Assembly (NCBI GenBank): GCA_900540785.1 | Contig: UQHF01000007.1 | Span: forward strand, 50,086 to 114,085 | Reading direction: 5' to 3' | Length of the DNA stretch: 64,000 bases | DNA from: an uncultured Blautia sp. | GTDB lineage: Bacteria > Bacillota > Clostridia > Lachnospirales > Lachnospiraceae | In this document: positions 44,733 to 54,221 of the stretch, in pieces | How positions within the stretch are numbered: the stretch's first letter is position 1 | How the letters are laid out: every line of letters begins with the position of its first letter | Program-made: the position numbers and the translations under genes | The notes under the pieces: generated by a model | The model's input: the letters and a program-made list of their open reading frames with translations, nothing else | Told to the model about the DNA's origin: nothing | Databases searched by the model: none

Positions 44733-46211
44733 ATGAGCATATTAAGAGCGGAAAACATAACAAAAATTTATCCGGGTACAACGGCGCTTGATAAGGTTTC
44801 TGTGGAATTTGAGAGCGGAAAAGTTCATGCTTTTATCGGAAAGAACGGTTCTGGAAAATCTACGCTTGTAAAGATTTTTGCAGGAGCTGTGGAGGCGACA
44901 GAAGGGGCGTTTTATCTTGATGAAGAAAAGATGGATATAAATTCGCCACAGGAAGCGCTGAAAAAAGGAATTGCAACTGTTTATCAGGAACTGAGTCTGA
45001 TTCCGGGACTTACAGTGGCAGAAAATATTTTCATGGGACGTATGCCCATGCGAGGAAAATTTATTAATTGGAAAAAAGGATATGAGAAGGCGGAAAAGCT
45101 TCTTAAAGAACTTCAGATAGATGTTTCTCCAAAAGAGAGAGTTGCAAATTTAAGTCTCTGGCAGTGTCAGATGATAGAGATTGCAAAGGCAATGAGTTAT
45201 GAGCCGAAGGTTCTTATGCTGGATGAACCGACGTCTTCTCTGGCAAATCATGAAATTGAGCTTCTTTTTCAGATGATACGGAACCTGAAGAAAAAAGGTG
45301 TCATTATTATTTACATTTCTCATAAGCTTCAGGAGCTGTGGCAGATAGCGGATACATGTACCGTACTTCGTGACGGAGAGCTTATTGGAAAAGTAAATAT
45401 GCAGGGTCTTGCAAGGGAAGAGCTTGTAAAAATGATGTTTGGTGACGTAGAAATTAAAACAAGACCGAAAGATTTAAAAGTAGGAAAAGACGTAGTTCTG
45501 GAAGTGGAAAATCTCACACGTAAAGGAGTTTTTGAAAACGTTTCCTTTAAGGTTTATGAAAATGAGATTGTGGGAATCGCAGGTATGCTTGGAGCAGGGC
45601 GTACAGAGCTTTTGAAATCTATTTTCGGAGCAGATCCTCTTGACAGCGGAACCATTCGTTTTTACGGAAAAGAAATTAAAAATCCGAATCCTGTAAAAAT
45701 GCGAAATGAAGGTTTTGCCCTTACACCAGAAGACAGAAAAAATGAAGGGCTTGTACAGATCATGTCTGTATATGGAAACCTTTGTGTTGCAAGTATTGAT
45801 TATCTGGGAAAACATAAATTTATACAGCGTAAAAAAGAGAAGGATTATGTAAAACGTCAGATTGAAGATCTGCAGATAAAAGTTCCGGATCCCATGCTTC
45901 CGGTTATGTCTTTATCAGGTGGAAACCAGCAGAAAGTAGTAGTGGGAAACTGGCTGAATACAGAACCGAAAATTATGTTTTTCGACGAACCGTCAAGAGG
46001 TATTGATGTAAACGCAAAACAGCAGATTTTTCAGATCATCTGGGAGCAGTCAAAAAAGGGGATTTCCAGTATTATGGTTTCTTCAGAGCTTGAGGAGCTT
46101 CTGGAAGTTTGTCACCGCATTCTTATCATGCGCGAGGGAAAAATCACAGGCGAGGTTTTTCCGGAAAATACAACAGTAGAAGAATTATATGCAGCGTCTA
46201 TGGGGGACTGA
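44733..46211 (+). CDS. Sugar ABC transporter ATPase with two nucleotide-binding domains (RbsA/MglA-like)
   Basis: 492 residues. Domain 1: Walker A FIGKNGSGKSTLV, Walker B KVLMLDEPTSSL, and LSLWQCQMIEIAKAM in place of the usual LSGGQ. Domain 2 (from about 260): GIAGMLGAGRTELL as a degenerate Walker A, MSLSGGNQQKVVVG and IMFFDEPSRGIDV. This asymmetric pair is normal for the CUT2 class, which imports monosaccharides such as ribose and galactose. It energises the permease at 46225. Confidence 0.93.
   Translation: MSILRAENITKIYPGTTALDKVSVEFESGKVHAFIGKNGSGKSTLVKIFAGAVEATEGAFYLDEEKMDINSPQEALKKGIATVYQELSLIPGLTVAENIFMGRMPMRGKFINWKKGYEKAEKLLKELQIDVSPKERVANLSLWQCQMIEIAKAMSYEPKVLMLDEPTSSLANHEIELLFQMIRNLKKKGVIIIYISHKLQELWQIADTCTVLRDGELIGKVNMQGLAREELVKMMFGDVEIKTRPKDLKVGKDVVLEVENLTRKGVFENVSFKVYENEIVGIAGMLGAGRTELLKSIFGADPLDSGTIRFYGKEIKNPNPVKMRNEGFALTPEDRKNEGLVQIMSVYGNLCVASIDYLGKHKFIQRKKEKDYVKRQIEDLQIKVPDPMLPVMSLSGGNQQKVVVGNWLNTEPKIMFFDEPSRGIDVNAKQQIFQIIWEQSKKGISSIMVSSELEELLEVCHRILIMREGKITGEVFPENTTVEELYAASMGD
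45532..45546 (+). promoter_or_regulatory. Possible catabolite response element inside the ATPase gene
   Basis: TTGAAAACGTTTCCT matches the Bacillus cre consensus WTGNAANCGNWNNCW at every fixed position. Internal cre sites can act as CcpA roadblocks, but a chance match in coding DNA is possible. Confidence 0.3.
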
Positions 46212-46224
46212 ACAGGAGGGTTTT

Positions 46225-47214
46225 ATGAACAGTAAAAGTTTTGATCTTAAAAAATTTGTAAATACTTATATGATGGAACTGATTCTGCTTGTCATCTGTA
46301 TTGTAGTGGCGTTTACAGCAGAGGGCTTTTTCACAGTATCCAATCTTCTGGGAATTTTAAGGAGTTCCGCGTTAAAAGGTGTAATTGCCTTTGGTATGAC
46401 AATGGTAATCATCTGTGGTGAGATCGATCTTTCTATTTCATCAACAGTGGCTATTTCTGGTATTATCGCTGCAACAGTTGCAGGCAAGCTTGACGGTGCA
46501 GGTATTATGGGACTTGACGGCGGCATCTGGATTGGTATGCTTATGGCGTTCATGTTTGCGGCGCTCATTGGTTTTGTGAACGGTTTTATCCGTGTGAAAT
46601 TTAATATTCCGACCTTTATTATCACGCTTGCCATGATGAACGTAAACTACGGTCTTGCAGCGATCATTTCAAAAGGTTTCCCGGTAACGACAGTTCCATC
46701 CTGGTATAACGTATTTGGAGCAGGAACAGTGGCAGGATTTATTCCGGTTCCGGCGATTGTCCTTGTCATTGTGTTTATTATTGTACATATTGTTATGACA
46801 TATACGACATTTGGACGTTCTGTATATGCAGCAGGCGGAAATCCGGAAGCAGCAAGACTTTCCGGTGTAAATGTACGAAGAGTAAAAATTCTTGTTATGG
46901 TAATCGTACAGCTCACAGCGGCTCTTGGCGGAATTATGTGTTCTTCTCAGGTTATGTCAGCAGCACATAACTTTGGAAAAGGATGGGAAATGGATGTTAT
47001 CGCTTCTGTAATCATTGGTGGAACGAGCATGAACGGCGGTATCGGAAAAGTTCGCGGAACATTTGTAGGTATTATCTTCCTCGGCGTTTTATTAAATGGT
47101 ATGACACTTATGAATGTAAGTGAATATGTACAGTATGTAGTAAGAGGCGGTCTTATCCTTCTCGCTGTACTTATCAATACAATTCAGTTAAACAAACAGG
47201 GAAAAGCAGCATGA
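46225..47214 (+). CDS. Sugar ABC transporter permease (RbsC-like, CUT2 class)
   Basis: About 329 residues with eight to ten membrane helices. Family marks are GMTMVIICGEIDLSISSTVAISG, PTFIITLAMMNVNYGLA, TTFGRSVYAAGGNPEAARLSGVNV and the C-terminal VIIGGTSMNGGIGKVRGTF (quoted in part). It forms the channel with the ATPase encoded upstream. ATG 46225 lies 7 bases after AGGAGG; the earlier frame overlaps the ATPase gene. Confidence 0.92.
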   Translation: MNSKSFDLKKFVNTYMMELILLVICIVVAFTAEGFFTVSNLLGILRSSALKGVIAFGMTMVIICGEIDLSISSTVAISGIIAATVAGKLDGAGIMGLDGGIWIGMLMAFMFAALIGFVNGFIRVKFNIPTFIITLAMMNVNYGLAAIISKGFPVTTVPSWYNVFGAGTVAGFIPVPAIVLVIVFIIVHIVMTYTTFGRSVYAAGGNPEAARLSGVNVRRVKILVMVIVQLTAALGGIMCSSQVMSAAHNFGKGWEMDVIASVIIGGTSMNGGIGKVRGTFVGIIFLGVLLNGMTLMNVSEYVQYVVRGGLILLAVLINTIQLNKQGKAA

Positions 47215-47247
47215 TGATTTGCCATAATTTAAGAAAGAGGGATTTAT

Positions 47248-48270
47248 ATGACTGGAAAAGAGAGAATACTTCGTACACTGGAATTTAATACTCCTGACAG
47301 AATACCGGTGGATTTATGGGTACTTCCGGCAGCACGTATGGAATATGGAGAGAAACTGGAAGAGCTTCTTGATACGCATGAGAGAGATATTGTGTCTCTT
47401 GTAGGGCCTTTTGATCATGGTTTTACAAAAGAATATTATGAATATGGCACATTTAAAGACCCCTGGGGAAGTGTGTGGACAAATATTCAGTCGGGAATTA
47501 TAGGAGAAGTAAAAGACCCTGTATTTGATGGAGAAGAGTATGAGGGAATTGATACTTATCAAGCGCCGATAAAAGATTTCTTAAAGCAGTGGAAAGATTA
47601 CAGGGACAATATTGAAGAGCAGATTAAAGAAATAAGAAAAACAGGCAAGTTTGTGATCGGCGGCTGGATCAGTCTGTTTGAACGCCTTCAGTATTTAAGA
47701 GGAACAGAAAATCTCTACTGTGATATTGCAGTGGAAGAGGAAGATATGTTTAAACTCATTGATATTGTGATGGGATTCCAGAGAGAGTATCTGAAAAAAT
47801 GGCTGGAAATGGACATTGACGCAGTAGCTTTCGGAGATGACTGGGGTTCTCAGAGAAGTCTTTTGATTTCGCCGGAGCAGTGGAGAAAAATTTTCAAACC
47901 TCTTTATAAAGAGCTGATCGATATGATAAAGGCATCAGGAAAGAAAGTATTCTTTCACAGCGACGGATATATCATGGATTTATATCCGGAGTTTATTGAA
48001 ATGGGAGTAGACGCTATTAATTCTCAGCTCTGGTGCATGGGAGTGGAAAACGTAGCGGAGAAATATGCGGGAAAAATCACATTCTGGGGCGAGATAAGCC
48101 GCCAGACAACGCTTCCCAACGGAACACCGGAGGAAATTCAGAAATGTGCAGATACCATGAAGGCTCTTCTTTATAAAAACGGAGGTCTGATCGGAGAAAG
48201 TGAAGTAAACAGAGACGTTCCTCTGGAAAATATCAAAGCTGTTCTGGAGGCGTGGAATCAGGAGGGATAA
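47248..48270 (+). CDS. URO-D-like protein, second type
   Basis: 340 residues. It opens TGKERILRTLEFNTPDRIPVDLW, as in methyltransferase-like URO-D proteins, and has FGDDWGSQRSLLISPEQW, the motif FFHSDGYIMDLYPEF with H237-S-D239-G, then NSQLWCMG and TFWGEISRQTTLP. It shares this last part with the protein at 53187 (ITFWGEIDRQHLLP), forming a subgroup apart from 42596 and 54222. It follows the permease in the importer operon, so it probably acts on the imported compound or a cofactor tied to it. Confidence 0.85.
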   Translation: MTGKERILRTLEFNTPDRIPVDLWVLPAARMEYGEKLEELLDTHERDIVSLVGPFDHGFTKEYYEYGTFKDPWGSVWTNIQSGIIGEVKDPVFDGEEYEGIDTYQAPIKDFLKQWKDYRDNIEEQIKEIRKTGKFVIGGWISLFERLQYLRGTENLYCDIAVEEEDMFKLIDIVMGFQREYLKKWLEMDIDAVAFGDDWGSQRSLLISPEQWRKIFKPLYKELIDMIKASGKKVFFHSDGYIMDLYPEFIEMGVDAINSQLWCMGVENVAEKYAGKITFWGEISRQTTLPNGTPEEIQKCADTMKALLYKNGGLIGESEVNRDVPLENIKAVLEAWNQEG

Positions 48271-48273
48271 GTT

Positions 48274-48918
48274 ATGTTTGAACCAGATTACAGAAATATT
48301 GTAAACAGTGCAAGAAACATCGAGGCAGAGAGGCTTCCTCTCTATGAGCACAATGTAGATTTTGGAAAAATCGGAGAAATTATGGGAGTTGACCTCCCAT
48401 CTCTCTATAAAGGGGATGAAAAGGATATTCATGAGTTTTTCCGCGTGTACAGCAAGTTCTTTAAAGATTACGGATACGATGTAGTAACATTTGAATGCTG
48501 TATCGGAGAATGTATGCCGGGGAGCGGCGCTCTTGGAGACAGCCGCGTTACGCCTGTGATCCAGGAAGAAGATGATTTTAACAGCTATCCCTGGGAGGAA
48601 ATTCCGGATTATTATTTTGAAAAATATTCCAAATATTTCCGGGCGCTCCGCGATGAAATGCCGGAAGGCATGAAAGCAATCGGCGGTGTGGGAAACGGTA
48701 TTTTTGAGTGTGTACAGGATTTGACCAGTTTCCAGGGACTGTGCTATATTAAGGCGGATGATGAAGAGCTTTACGAGAATCTTTTCCGGAAAGTGGGCGA
48801 GACAAACTTAAAAATCTGGGAAAGATTTATGAAGGAATTTGGAGATATTTACTGCGTTCTCCGCTTTGGAGACGATTTGGGATATAAGAGCAGCACCATG
48901 CTTTCGCCCACAGATGTA
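48274..48918 (+). pseudogene. 5' fragment of a third URO-D-like gene, fused out of frame
   Basis: The first 215 codons read as a URO-D-like protein (NFERDY-type start MFEPDYRNIVNSARNIEAE, VVTFECCIGECMPGSGALGD, CVLRFGDDLGYKSSTMLSPTDV). After GATGTA at 48913-48918 the sequence changes: the frame continues as unrelated residues to a stop at 49125, while another frame carries the end of a different protein. The catalytic HxDG half is lost. This looks like a deletion joining two genes. Confidence 0.8.
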
Positions 48919-48919
48919 C

Positions 48920-50387
48920 CCATTCTTCTTATTATGCAGTTTCAGATCATGTTTACGGACCATACAGGCATCTTGGAAATATGGACTGCAATATTGACCA
49001 CGGCAGCTTTTTTACATATCATAATCAGACATATTTTGCATCCGGAGGAATGGATAATCCTAACCGGTATTTGCGGGCATCCTATATTGTTCCATGTCAT
49101 TACAGGAAAGACGGCAGTATTGTAATGGAACAGAAAATGATGGAATACGGATGCGGACAATATGATGCTGCCTGGAAAAAGATAGAAGCAGAATGGTATT
49201 TTTCTGCTTCCCGAGAGTGTAAAGAAGAGCTTCCGGATGGAGACTTTGCCGTAAAGCTTCGGGCAGGAGAGATGATTTCTTTCCCTAATGTGGCAAATAT
49301 AGAGAAAGATACGAGCATACAGTTTTTTGGAAAATCTCTTATGCCGGAAAAAGCGGCTGAAATTGAAATAAGAGAAGAAAATGGAATGCTCCTTGGCATA
49401 TGCAGAATAGAAAAAGGCGAAGAATTGAAAGTGCATCAGAGTCATCTTCTTTGCGGATGGGGGACAAAATCGCTTTGTTTCTGTGCAAAAGGCGATGTTT
49501 TGATAGACTGGTTTTCGTTTGATAACGGGAAAAACAGGAGCACAGCAGAGCCAGTATATTCTCATGTGGGTCGCGGAGCTGCCAGAATTTATGATAAAAA
49601 TGCAAGCTGTCACAGAGCTCTTGGAAATATGGAGCTGAAAGGCGCTTCTTTAAGCGGTTTTCTCGACGGAGCCGCAGGAGGACAGGGTGAGCTTGTGATT
49701 CCTTATTACTGCAAGAACATGACAGGAGAACTGGAACTTTATATAAATGACGCTTATGTGAAAAAACTGGAATTTCTGGCGAATGAAAGAACATCTCTGG
49801 GAGAGAATCCTTCGGAGATCCGTGTTCCTGTGGAAGTGAAGCCAGGTGTAAATAAGATCTGCATTCAGTCCGGAAAATATCAGTATGGAAGACTGGGAGT
49901 TGACCATCTTACGCTTGAGATGGAAAAAGGGAGCTGCTGTACTTATGCGGCTGCAAATGGAAGGATTTTCCCGGAAGGAAACGGCTGCTGGGACGGGCTT
50001 CCTCAGAGAGAAAACGATTATTTTGCCTTTGGAGGCAGAGTAGTAAAATATCTTGGAAAACCGGGCTATTCTCTTACTGTGACAGATGCAGATGGAGGAG
50101 AAGGCGGAAGTTTTGGTCTGGAAATCCGGTACAGCAGAGGCGAGGGAGGAACTTCCCGATATGAGCTGGAAGTAAACGGACAAGTACAGAAAAATCTGGA
50201 ATTTGAAAGCACGGGAAGCTTTTCCATGAGAGAAGCGCGTATCTTACAAACGACCGTTAGACTTATGCCGGGACAGAATAATGTGATCTGCCTTCGGAAA
50301 ATCGATGGGGAAGACAGAGGGATTTTTGTGGATTCCTTTGCGGTTGTACCGTATCCCGGCTGCTTTGTCGAAAAGATTTTGTTGTAA
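48920..50387 (+). pseudogene. 3' fragment of a GH43-like glycosidase gene with a C-terminal CBM-like domain
   Basis: In a frame shifted from the URO-D piece, residues run HSSYYAVSDHVYGPY, NIDHGSFFTYHNQTYFASGG and GQYDAAWKKIEAEWYF, a pattern seen at the end of GH43-type beta-propellers. Two beta-sandwich regions follow, with KIEAEWYFSASR, GELELYINDAYV, VKPGVNKICIQSG and NNVICLRKIDGEDRGIFVDSF, typical of CBM6-type modules. The N-terminal catalytic blades are absent. A 468-residue product from ATG 48981 is possible but has no ribosome site. Confidence 0.7.
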
Positions 50388-50410
50388 TTTCATAAGAAGT
50401 TTTTTATAAT

Positions 50411-50440
50411 AAAACTGCAGGGATGCATACCCGCAGTTTT
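50411..50440 (+). terminator. Terminator of the sugar importer operon
   Basis: AAAACTGC and GCAGTTTT with an inner GGG/CCC pair, followed by ATTTCTT. It starts 23 bases after the GH43-like stop. Confidence 0.75.
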
Positions 50441-50588
50441 ATTTCTTATATACTGTATTCACAGTATGATTCCAACATTTATTTTAAAACAGCACAGGGC
50501 AGGATTTACATATATTTGCAGGTGTGCTATATTAAAAATGAGAACGAAATGTTCTTTTAAACCTGTCCTGTACATGAAAGGAGGAAAC

Positions 50589-51605
50589 ATGGGAAAACAG
50601 GACAAAATTATAACACGTTATCTGTCAGACCCGGAGCATTTTGCTGATTTTATAAATGGGACATTGTTTCAGGGCAGACAGATGCTTGATGCAAAAACCA
50701 TTATTCCTGTTCCGCAGAGAAAAGTGGAGAAAAGCGTTTCGCTTAAAGGCGAGCCGGTGTTTTTGGACGGTACGAGAGATGCTGTTATGAAACAGGATTT
50801 TAAGGGAATATACAGCGTTTTTGCAGTGGAAGCACAGACAGGGGTTCATTACGCGATGCCTGTGAAGAGTTTGGGATATGATGTGACAGATTATATATCT
50901 CAGGTGCGTATGTTTACAAAAGATAACCGGGGGAATAAAGCATATACAACATCTGCGGAGTTTATCTCCGGAATGCGGGCAGAAGATAAGCTTACGCCTG
51001 TGTTTACGGTGGTGCTTTATTACGGAGAAAATAAATGGGACGGTCCTCTTACGCTTCGGGAAATGTTCGAGATTCCGCCGGAATTGAAGCCTTTTGAACA
51101 GTTTTTGCCGGAATACAGGGTCATGCTTGTACAGCCGGAGATGGTAGATTCGGAAAATTTCCGCGGCGACTGGAAGACTATATTTGGAACTTTAAAATGT
51201 TCGGAAAACGGCGAGAAGATGGAGAGGTATATAAAGGGCCATCGCCGGGAATACAGAGAGATGGAGAAAGACTCAGAAGAACTTCTTATGAGTATGCTCC
51301 ATGAGCCTGGGCTGTACCAGAAAATAAGAAAAGAAATAGAAGATTCCCAGGAGAAAGAGGAAAAGGAGGGAAGTGCTATGTGTAAGGCGTTTGATGAGAT
51401 TCGGGAAAAATACAGGAATATCGGGCATGAGGAAGGTCGTGCAGAAGGAATTGAGGAAGGTCGTGCAGAAGAACGAAAAGGCTTCGTTGCTTTGCTCGCT
51501 GCAATGACAAAGGATGGCAGGGAGTCAGAACTTCCGCGGCTTGGAGAGGAACCGGGATTTCTGGAAGAAATGCTGAAAATGTATCATTTGGAGGAGATAA
51601 TGTAA
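50589..51605 (+). CDS. Rpn-family PD-(D/E)xK recombination-promoting nuclease/transposase-like
   Basis: About 338 residues. The Rpn-type fold shows DKIITRYLSDPEHFADFINGTLF, FLDGTRDAVMKQDFKG with the catalytic D, VFAVEAQTGVHYAMPV with the E-x-Q variant of E-x-K, and YHGE-like VVLYYGENKWDGPLTL. The C-terminus repeats EEGRAEGIEEGRAEE, a flexible charged tail usual for this family. These are mobile, mostly selfish genes. ATG 50589 follows AAAGGAGG; an upstream frame from 50466 has no site. Confidence 0.87.
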   Translation: MGKQDKIITRYLSDPEHFADFINGTLFQGRQMLDAKTIIPVPQRKVEKSVSLKGEPVFLDGTRDAVMKQDFKGIYSVFAVEAQTGVHYAMPVKSLGYDVTDYISQVRMFTKDNRGNKAYTTSAEFISGMRAEDKLTPVFTVVLYYGENKWDGPLTLREMFEIPPELKPFEQFLPEYRVMLVQPEMVDSENFRGDWKTIFGTLKCSENGEKMERYIKGHRREYREMEKDSEELLMSMLHEPGLYQKIRKEIEDSQEKEEKEGSAMCKAFDEIREKYRNIGHEEGRAEGIEEGRAEERKGFVALLAAMTKDGRESELPRLGEEPGFLEEMLKMYHLEEIM

Positions 51606-51633
51606 ATTTTGAGTTTATTATACTGGTGTATAA

Positions 51634-51660
51634 GCCGTCGTTGTTTTTTACAGCGGCGGC
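51634..51660 (+). terminator. Probable terminator after the Rpn gene
   Basis: Ten-base-pair stem with wobble pairs (GCCGTCGTTG and CAGCGGCGGC) around a T-rich loop, followed by TGTTTTG. Confidence 0.55.
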
Positions 51661-51707
51661 TGTTTTGTATGTATGAGTTTTAAATCGAAATATCTTGTAC
51701 AGAGAAC

Positions 51708-51752
51708 TTTAATATGTTTTAATATATTGTGGATGGATTAAAATATATTAAA
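51708..51752. promoter_or_regulatory. Long AT-rich inverted repeat upstream of the GntR/LacI-type regulator
   Basis: TTTAATATGTTTTAA (51708-51722) and TTAAAATATATTAAA (51738-51752) are reverse complements at 14 of 15 positions, with 15 bases between. The right arm touches the AAAGGAG ribosome site of the regulator, so binding there would allow self-control. Confidence 0.55.
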
Positions 51753-51764
51753 GGAGAACGACGT

Positions 51765-52886
51765 ATGGCAAAAGATAAATTTCTGTATATGAAAGTTTAT
51801 GCGGATTTAAAAAGAAAGATTGAAGAGGGAGAGTTTCTGCCCGGAGAGAAATTTCCGGGAGAGGAAGAATTGAAAGAAGGGTATCAGGTAAGCATAATTA
51901 CAGTAAAACACGCCATACAGATGCTTGTCGAAGATGGTCTTGTGCGCAGGATTCCGGGAAAAGGTTCTTTTGTGACGGAAAGGGAGAAACAGGAAAAAGG
52001 AGATAACTTTGAATGGAAGAAGGAAGAGAGCGTAGAGGAACAGAAGCGCAGTCAGGAAAAGCTGGTTGGTGTTATTCTGGAATATGCTATGGCATCTTAC
52101 GGTCTTCAGTTAATGTATGAACTGGACAGAGCGCTTCGTGAAGCGGGATACCGCATGATGCTTCGGTTTACATATACAGACAGAGAAAGGGAAATGGAAG
52201 AAATAGAATTTTTGACATCTCTTGGGATCAGCGGTCTTATTATTTTGCCGTGTCATGGCTTTTATTATAATACAGCTCTTTTGAAGCTGGTAATTGAAGG
52301 ATTTCCAGTGGTTGTACTGGATAAAAAAATGGAAGGTATTTCCGTTCCTTCCATACGGACAGACAACAAAGAGGGAGTGTACCGTCTTGTAGAATATCTG
52401 AAAAAACAGGGAAAAGACAGGATTGGTATTATTACAGTAAGTGAAGCGGGGGCTGTTACTTTAAAGGAGAGACGGAAGGCATTTGCGCAATGTGTAGAGG
52501 AATTTCATTTGCCGGCAATGGAAGAGTGTATTCTTCCGGAGACATCTTACGGCATTATTAAAAATAAACCAGATGAAAATTATGTGCTGTGTATTATGGA
52601 ATATCTCAAAAAAAACGGGCGGAGATTAGATGGGGTAGTCTGCATGGAATACGGACTTTTGCTTGCGTTTCTTGAAGCGGTAAAGAGGCTGGGAAATGAA
52701 ATTCCGGATATTGTTCCGTGCTGTTTTGATGAGGTGTATCTTGTTCCGGGAGGAGCGCAGTATGCGCATATTAAACAGAATGAAACAGCGATGGCAAACA
52801 AAGCGGTGGAAATTCTGGAAGCTCAGATCCGGGGCGAAAAAATAGAAAACAATGAAATAAAGATTCCGGGGATTTTTCGGGAGTAA
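51765..52886 (+). CDS. GntR-type DNA-binding regulator with LacI-like sugar sensor domain (AraR-like)
   Basis: About 373 residues. The N-terminal winged helix (residues 1-72) has FLYMKVYADLKRKIEEGEFLPGEKFPGEEELKEGYQ (part shown by positions), ITVKHAIQMLVEDGLV and RIPGKGSFV, as in GntR. After a linker, residues 95-373 form a periplasmic-binding fold (GVILEYAMASYG, GISGLIILP, VVVLDKKMEG, SIRTDNKEGVYRLVEYL). This architecture is that of AraR. It probably senses a sugar and controls the URO-D/mannosidase operon that follows. ATG 51765 follows AAAGGAG. Confidence 0.9.
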   Translation: MAKDKFLYMKVYADLKRKIEEGEFLPGEKFPGEEELKEGYQVSIITVKHAIQMLVEDGLVRRIPGKGSFVTEREKQEKGDNFEWKKEESVEEQKRSQEKLVGVILEYAMASYGLQLMYELDRALREAGYRMMLRFTYTDREREMEEIEFLTSLGISGLIILPCHGFYYNTALLKLVIEGFPVVVLDKKMEGISVPSIRTDNKEGVYRLVEYLKKQGKDRIGIITVSEAGAVTLKERRKAFAQCVEEFHLPAMEECILPETSYGIIKNKPDENYVLCIMEYLKKNGRRLDGVVCMEYGLLLAFLEAVKRLGNEIPDIVPCCFDEVYLVPGGAQYAHIKQNETAMANKAVEILEAQIRGEKIENNEIKIPGIFRE

Positions 52887-52888
52887 TG

Positions 52889-52941
52889 AAAAAGCTATGT
52901 GGTTTTGTGACTTTTGGATTGCAGAAACTGCATAGCTTTTT
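52889..52941 (+). terminator. Terminator after the regulator gene
   Basis: AAAAAGCTATG and CATAGCTTTTT, an 11-bp perfect stem with a 31-base loop and following T run, directly after the regulator stop. Confidence 0.7.
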
Positions 52942-52974
52942 TTATGTGGAAAGACATAATTTTTAAAATGAGAA

Positions 52975-53011
52975 AAATATTATATTTTTGAGGGATAAAA
53001 ATATAATATTT
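52975..53011. promoter_or_regulatory. Perfect 15-bp inverted repeat upstream of the URO-D/mannosidase operon
   Basis: AAATATTATATTTTT and AAAAATATAATATTT with a 7-base spacer GAGGGAT. It lies in the 300-bp gap before the gene at 53187, along with other AT-rich dyads (TATGTTTTATAAAATATA near 53133). It is a candidate operator for the GntR-type regulator next to it, whose own upstream repeat is similar in style. Confidence 0.5.
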
Positions 53012-53186
53012 CTTTGCGAAAACAAAAAAATGCACAAAAAGAATACAGAGAATCATAAGAAACAACGAAAAAATAAGTAGTTATAGACAATGATATAGGG
53101 GAATGATATGATTTGTTTATGAGGATAAGATATGTTTTATAAAATATAATTAAATGAAAATAAAATATAATTTTGGAGGTGAAATA

Positions 53187-54206
53187 GTGAATTCACGAGA
53201 ATTGGTATATAAAACCCTGGAATTTGAAAATACGAGTGATCGTGTCCCGAGACAGATGTGGCTTCTCCCTTGGGCGGAGAGAAACTGCGGCAGTATGGTG
53301 ACACGAATTACAGAAGAATTTGAAGATGATATTGTATCTGCGCCCGCCTTTTTAAAAACAAAAACAATTGCAAAAGGAGATCCATATGAAACAGGAGAAT
53401 TTACAGATGAGTGGGGCTGCCGCTTTGAGAATCTTCAGGCGGGAGTAATCGGGGAAGTAAAAGAAGCGATTGTAAAGGATGAGGAATGGGAAGATGCAGA
53501 TAATGTTCATATTCCTGTAGAATGGCTTGATTTTGACATGGATTCTGTAAATGCTTTTTGCCGTGAAACAGATAAATTTGTAATTGCCGGATGTTGTCCG
53601 AGGCCATTTGAACAGCTTCAGTTTATCAGGACAACAGAGGAATTGTATATGGATCTGGTGGATATGCCATCTAATATGAAAAAGTTCATGGGGAAAATGC
53701 ACACGTTTTACTGTGATCTGCTGGAAAAATGGGCGAAAACAGATGTAGACGCCCTGAATTTTATGGATGACTGGGGTAGTCAGAAAAGTTTGCTGATAAA
53801 TCCGCAGATGTGGGATGAATATTTCGGACCGATGTATAAAGATTATATTGAAATAGCACGAAGACATGGGAAAAAAACCTTTATGCACTCAGATGGAAAT
53901 ACTCTTGATATTTATCCGAGAATGATAGAACTTGGCCTTGATGCTTTTAATACACAGATTTTCTGTATGGGATTGGATAAGCTGGAAAAATACAGAGGAA
54001 AAATTACATTTTGGGGAGAAATTGACCGTCAGCATCTTCTTCCGGAGGGCAGTACGGAAGACATAAAAAATGCTGTGACAGAAGTGTATGAAAGACTGTG
54101 GTCTGATGGAGGTTGTATTGCTCAGTGTGAATTTGGGCCGGGAGCAAATCCGGATAATGTATATCAGGTGTTTCAAACATGGGATAACGTAAGAAAATGT
54201 AAATAA
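53187..54206 (+). CDS. URO-D-like protein, second type
   Basis: About 339 residues. FMDDWGSQKSLLINPQMW, FMHSDGNTLDIYP with H234-S-D236-G, NTQIFCMGLDKL and ITFWGEIDRQHLLPEG place it with the protein at 47248. RVPRQMWLLPWAE near the start and CCPRPFEQLQFIR in the middle are shared too. The start is GTG 53187, 7 bases after GGAGG; an ATG at 53154 has no site. It is the first gene of an operon ending with alpha-mannosidase. Confidence 0.85.
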   Translation: MNSRELVYKTLEFENTSDRVPRQMWLLPWAERNCGSMVTRITEEFEDDIVSAPAFLKTKTIAKGDPYETGEFTDEWGCRFENLQAGVIGEVKEAIVKDEEWEDADNVHIPVEWLDFDMDSVNAFCRETDKFVIAGCCPRPFEQLQFIRTTEELYMDLVDMPSNMKKFMGKMHTFYCDLLEKWAKTDVDALNFMDDWGSQKSLLINPQMWDEYFGPMYKDYIEIARRHGKKTFMHSDGNTLDIYPRMIELGLDAFNTQIFCMGLDKLEKYRGKITFWGEIDRQHLLPEGSTEDIKNAVTEVYERLWSDGGCIAQCEFGPGANPDNVYQVFQTWDNVRKCK

Positions 54207-54221
54207 AGAGAGGGAGATATT

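Noticed and set aside
48981..50387. A new intact secreted carbohydrate-binding protein starting at ATG 48981
   Set aside because: The homology starts earlier, at 48920, and there is no signal peptide or ribosome site, so it is a 3' gene fragment.
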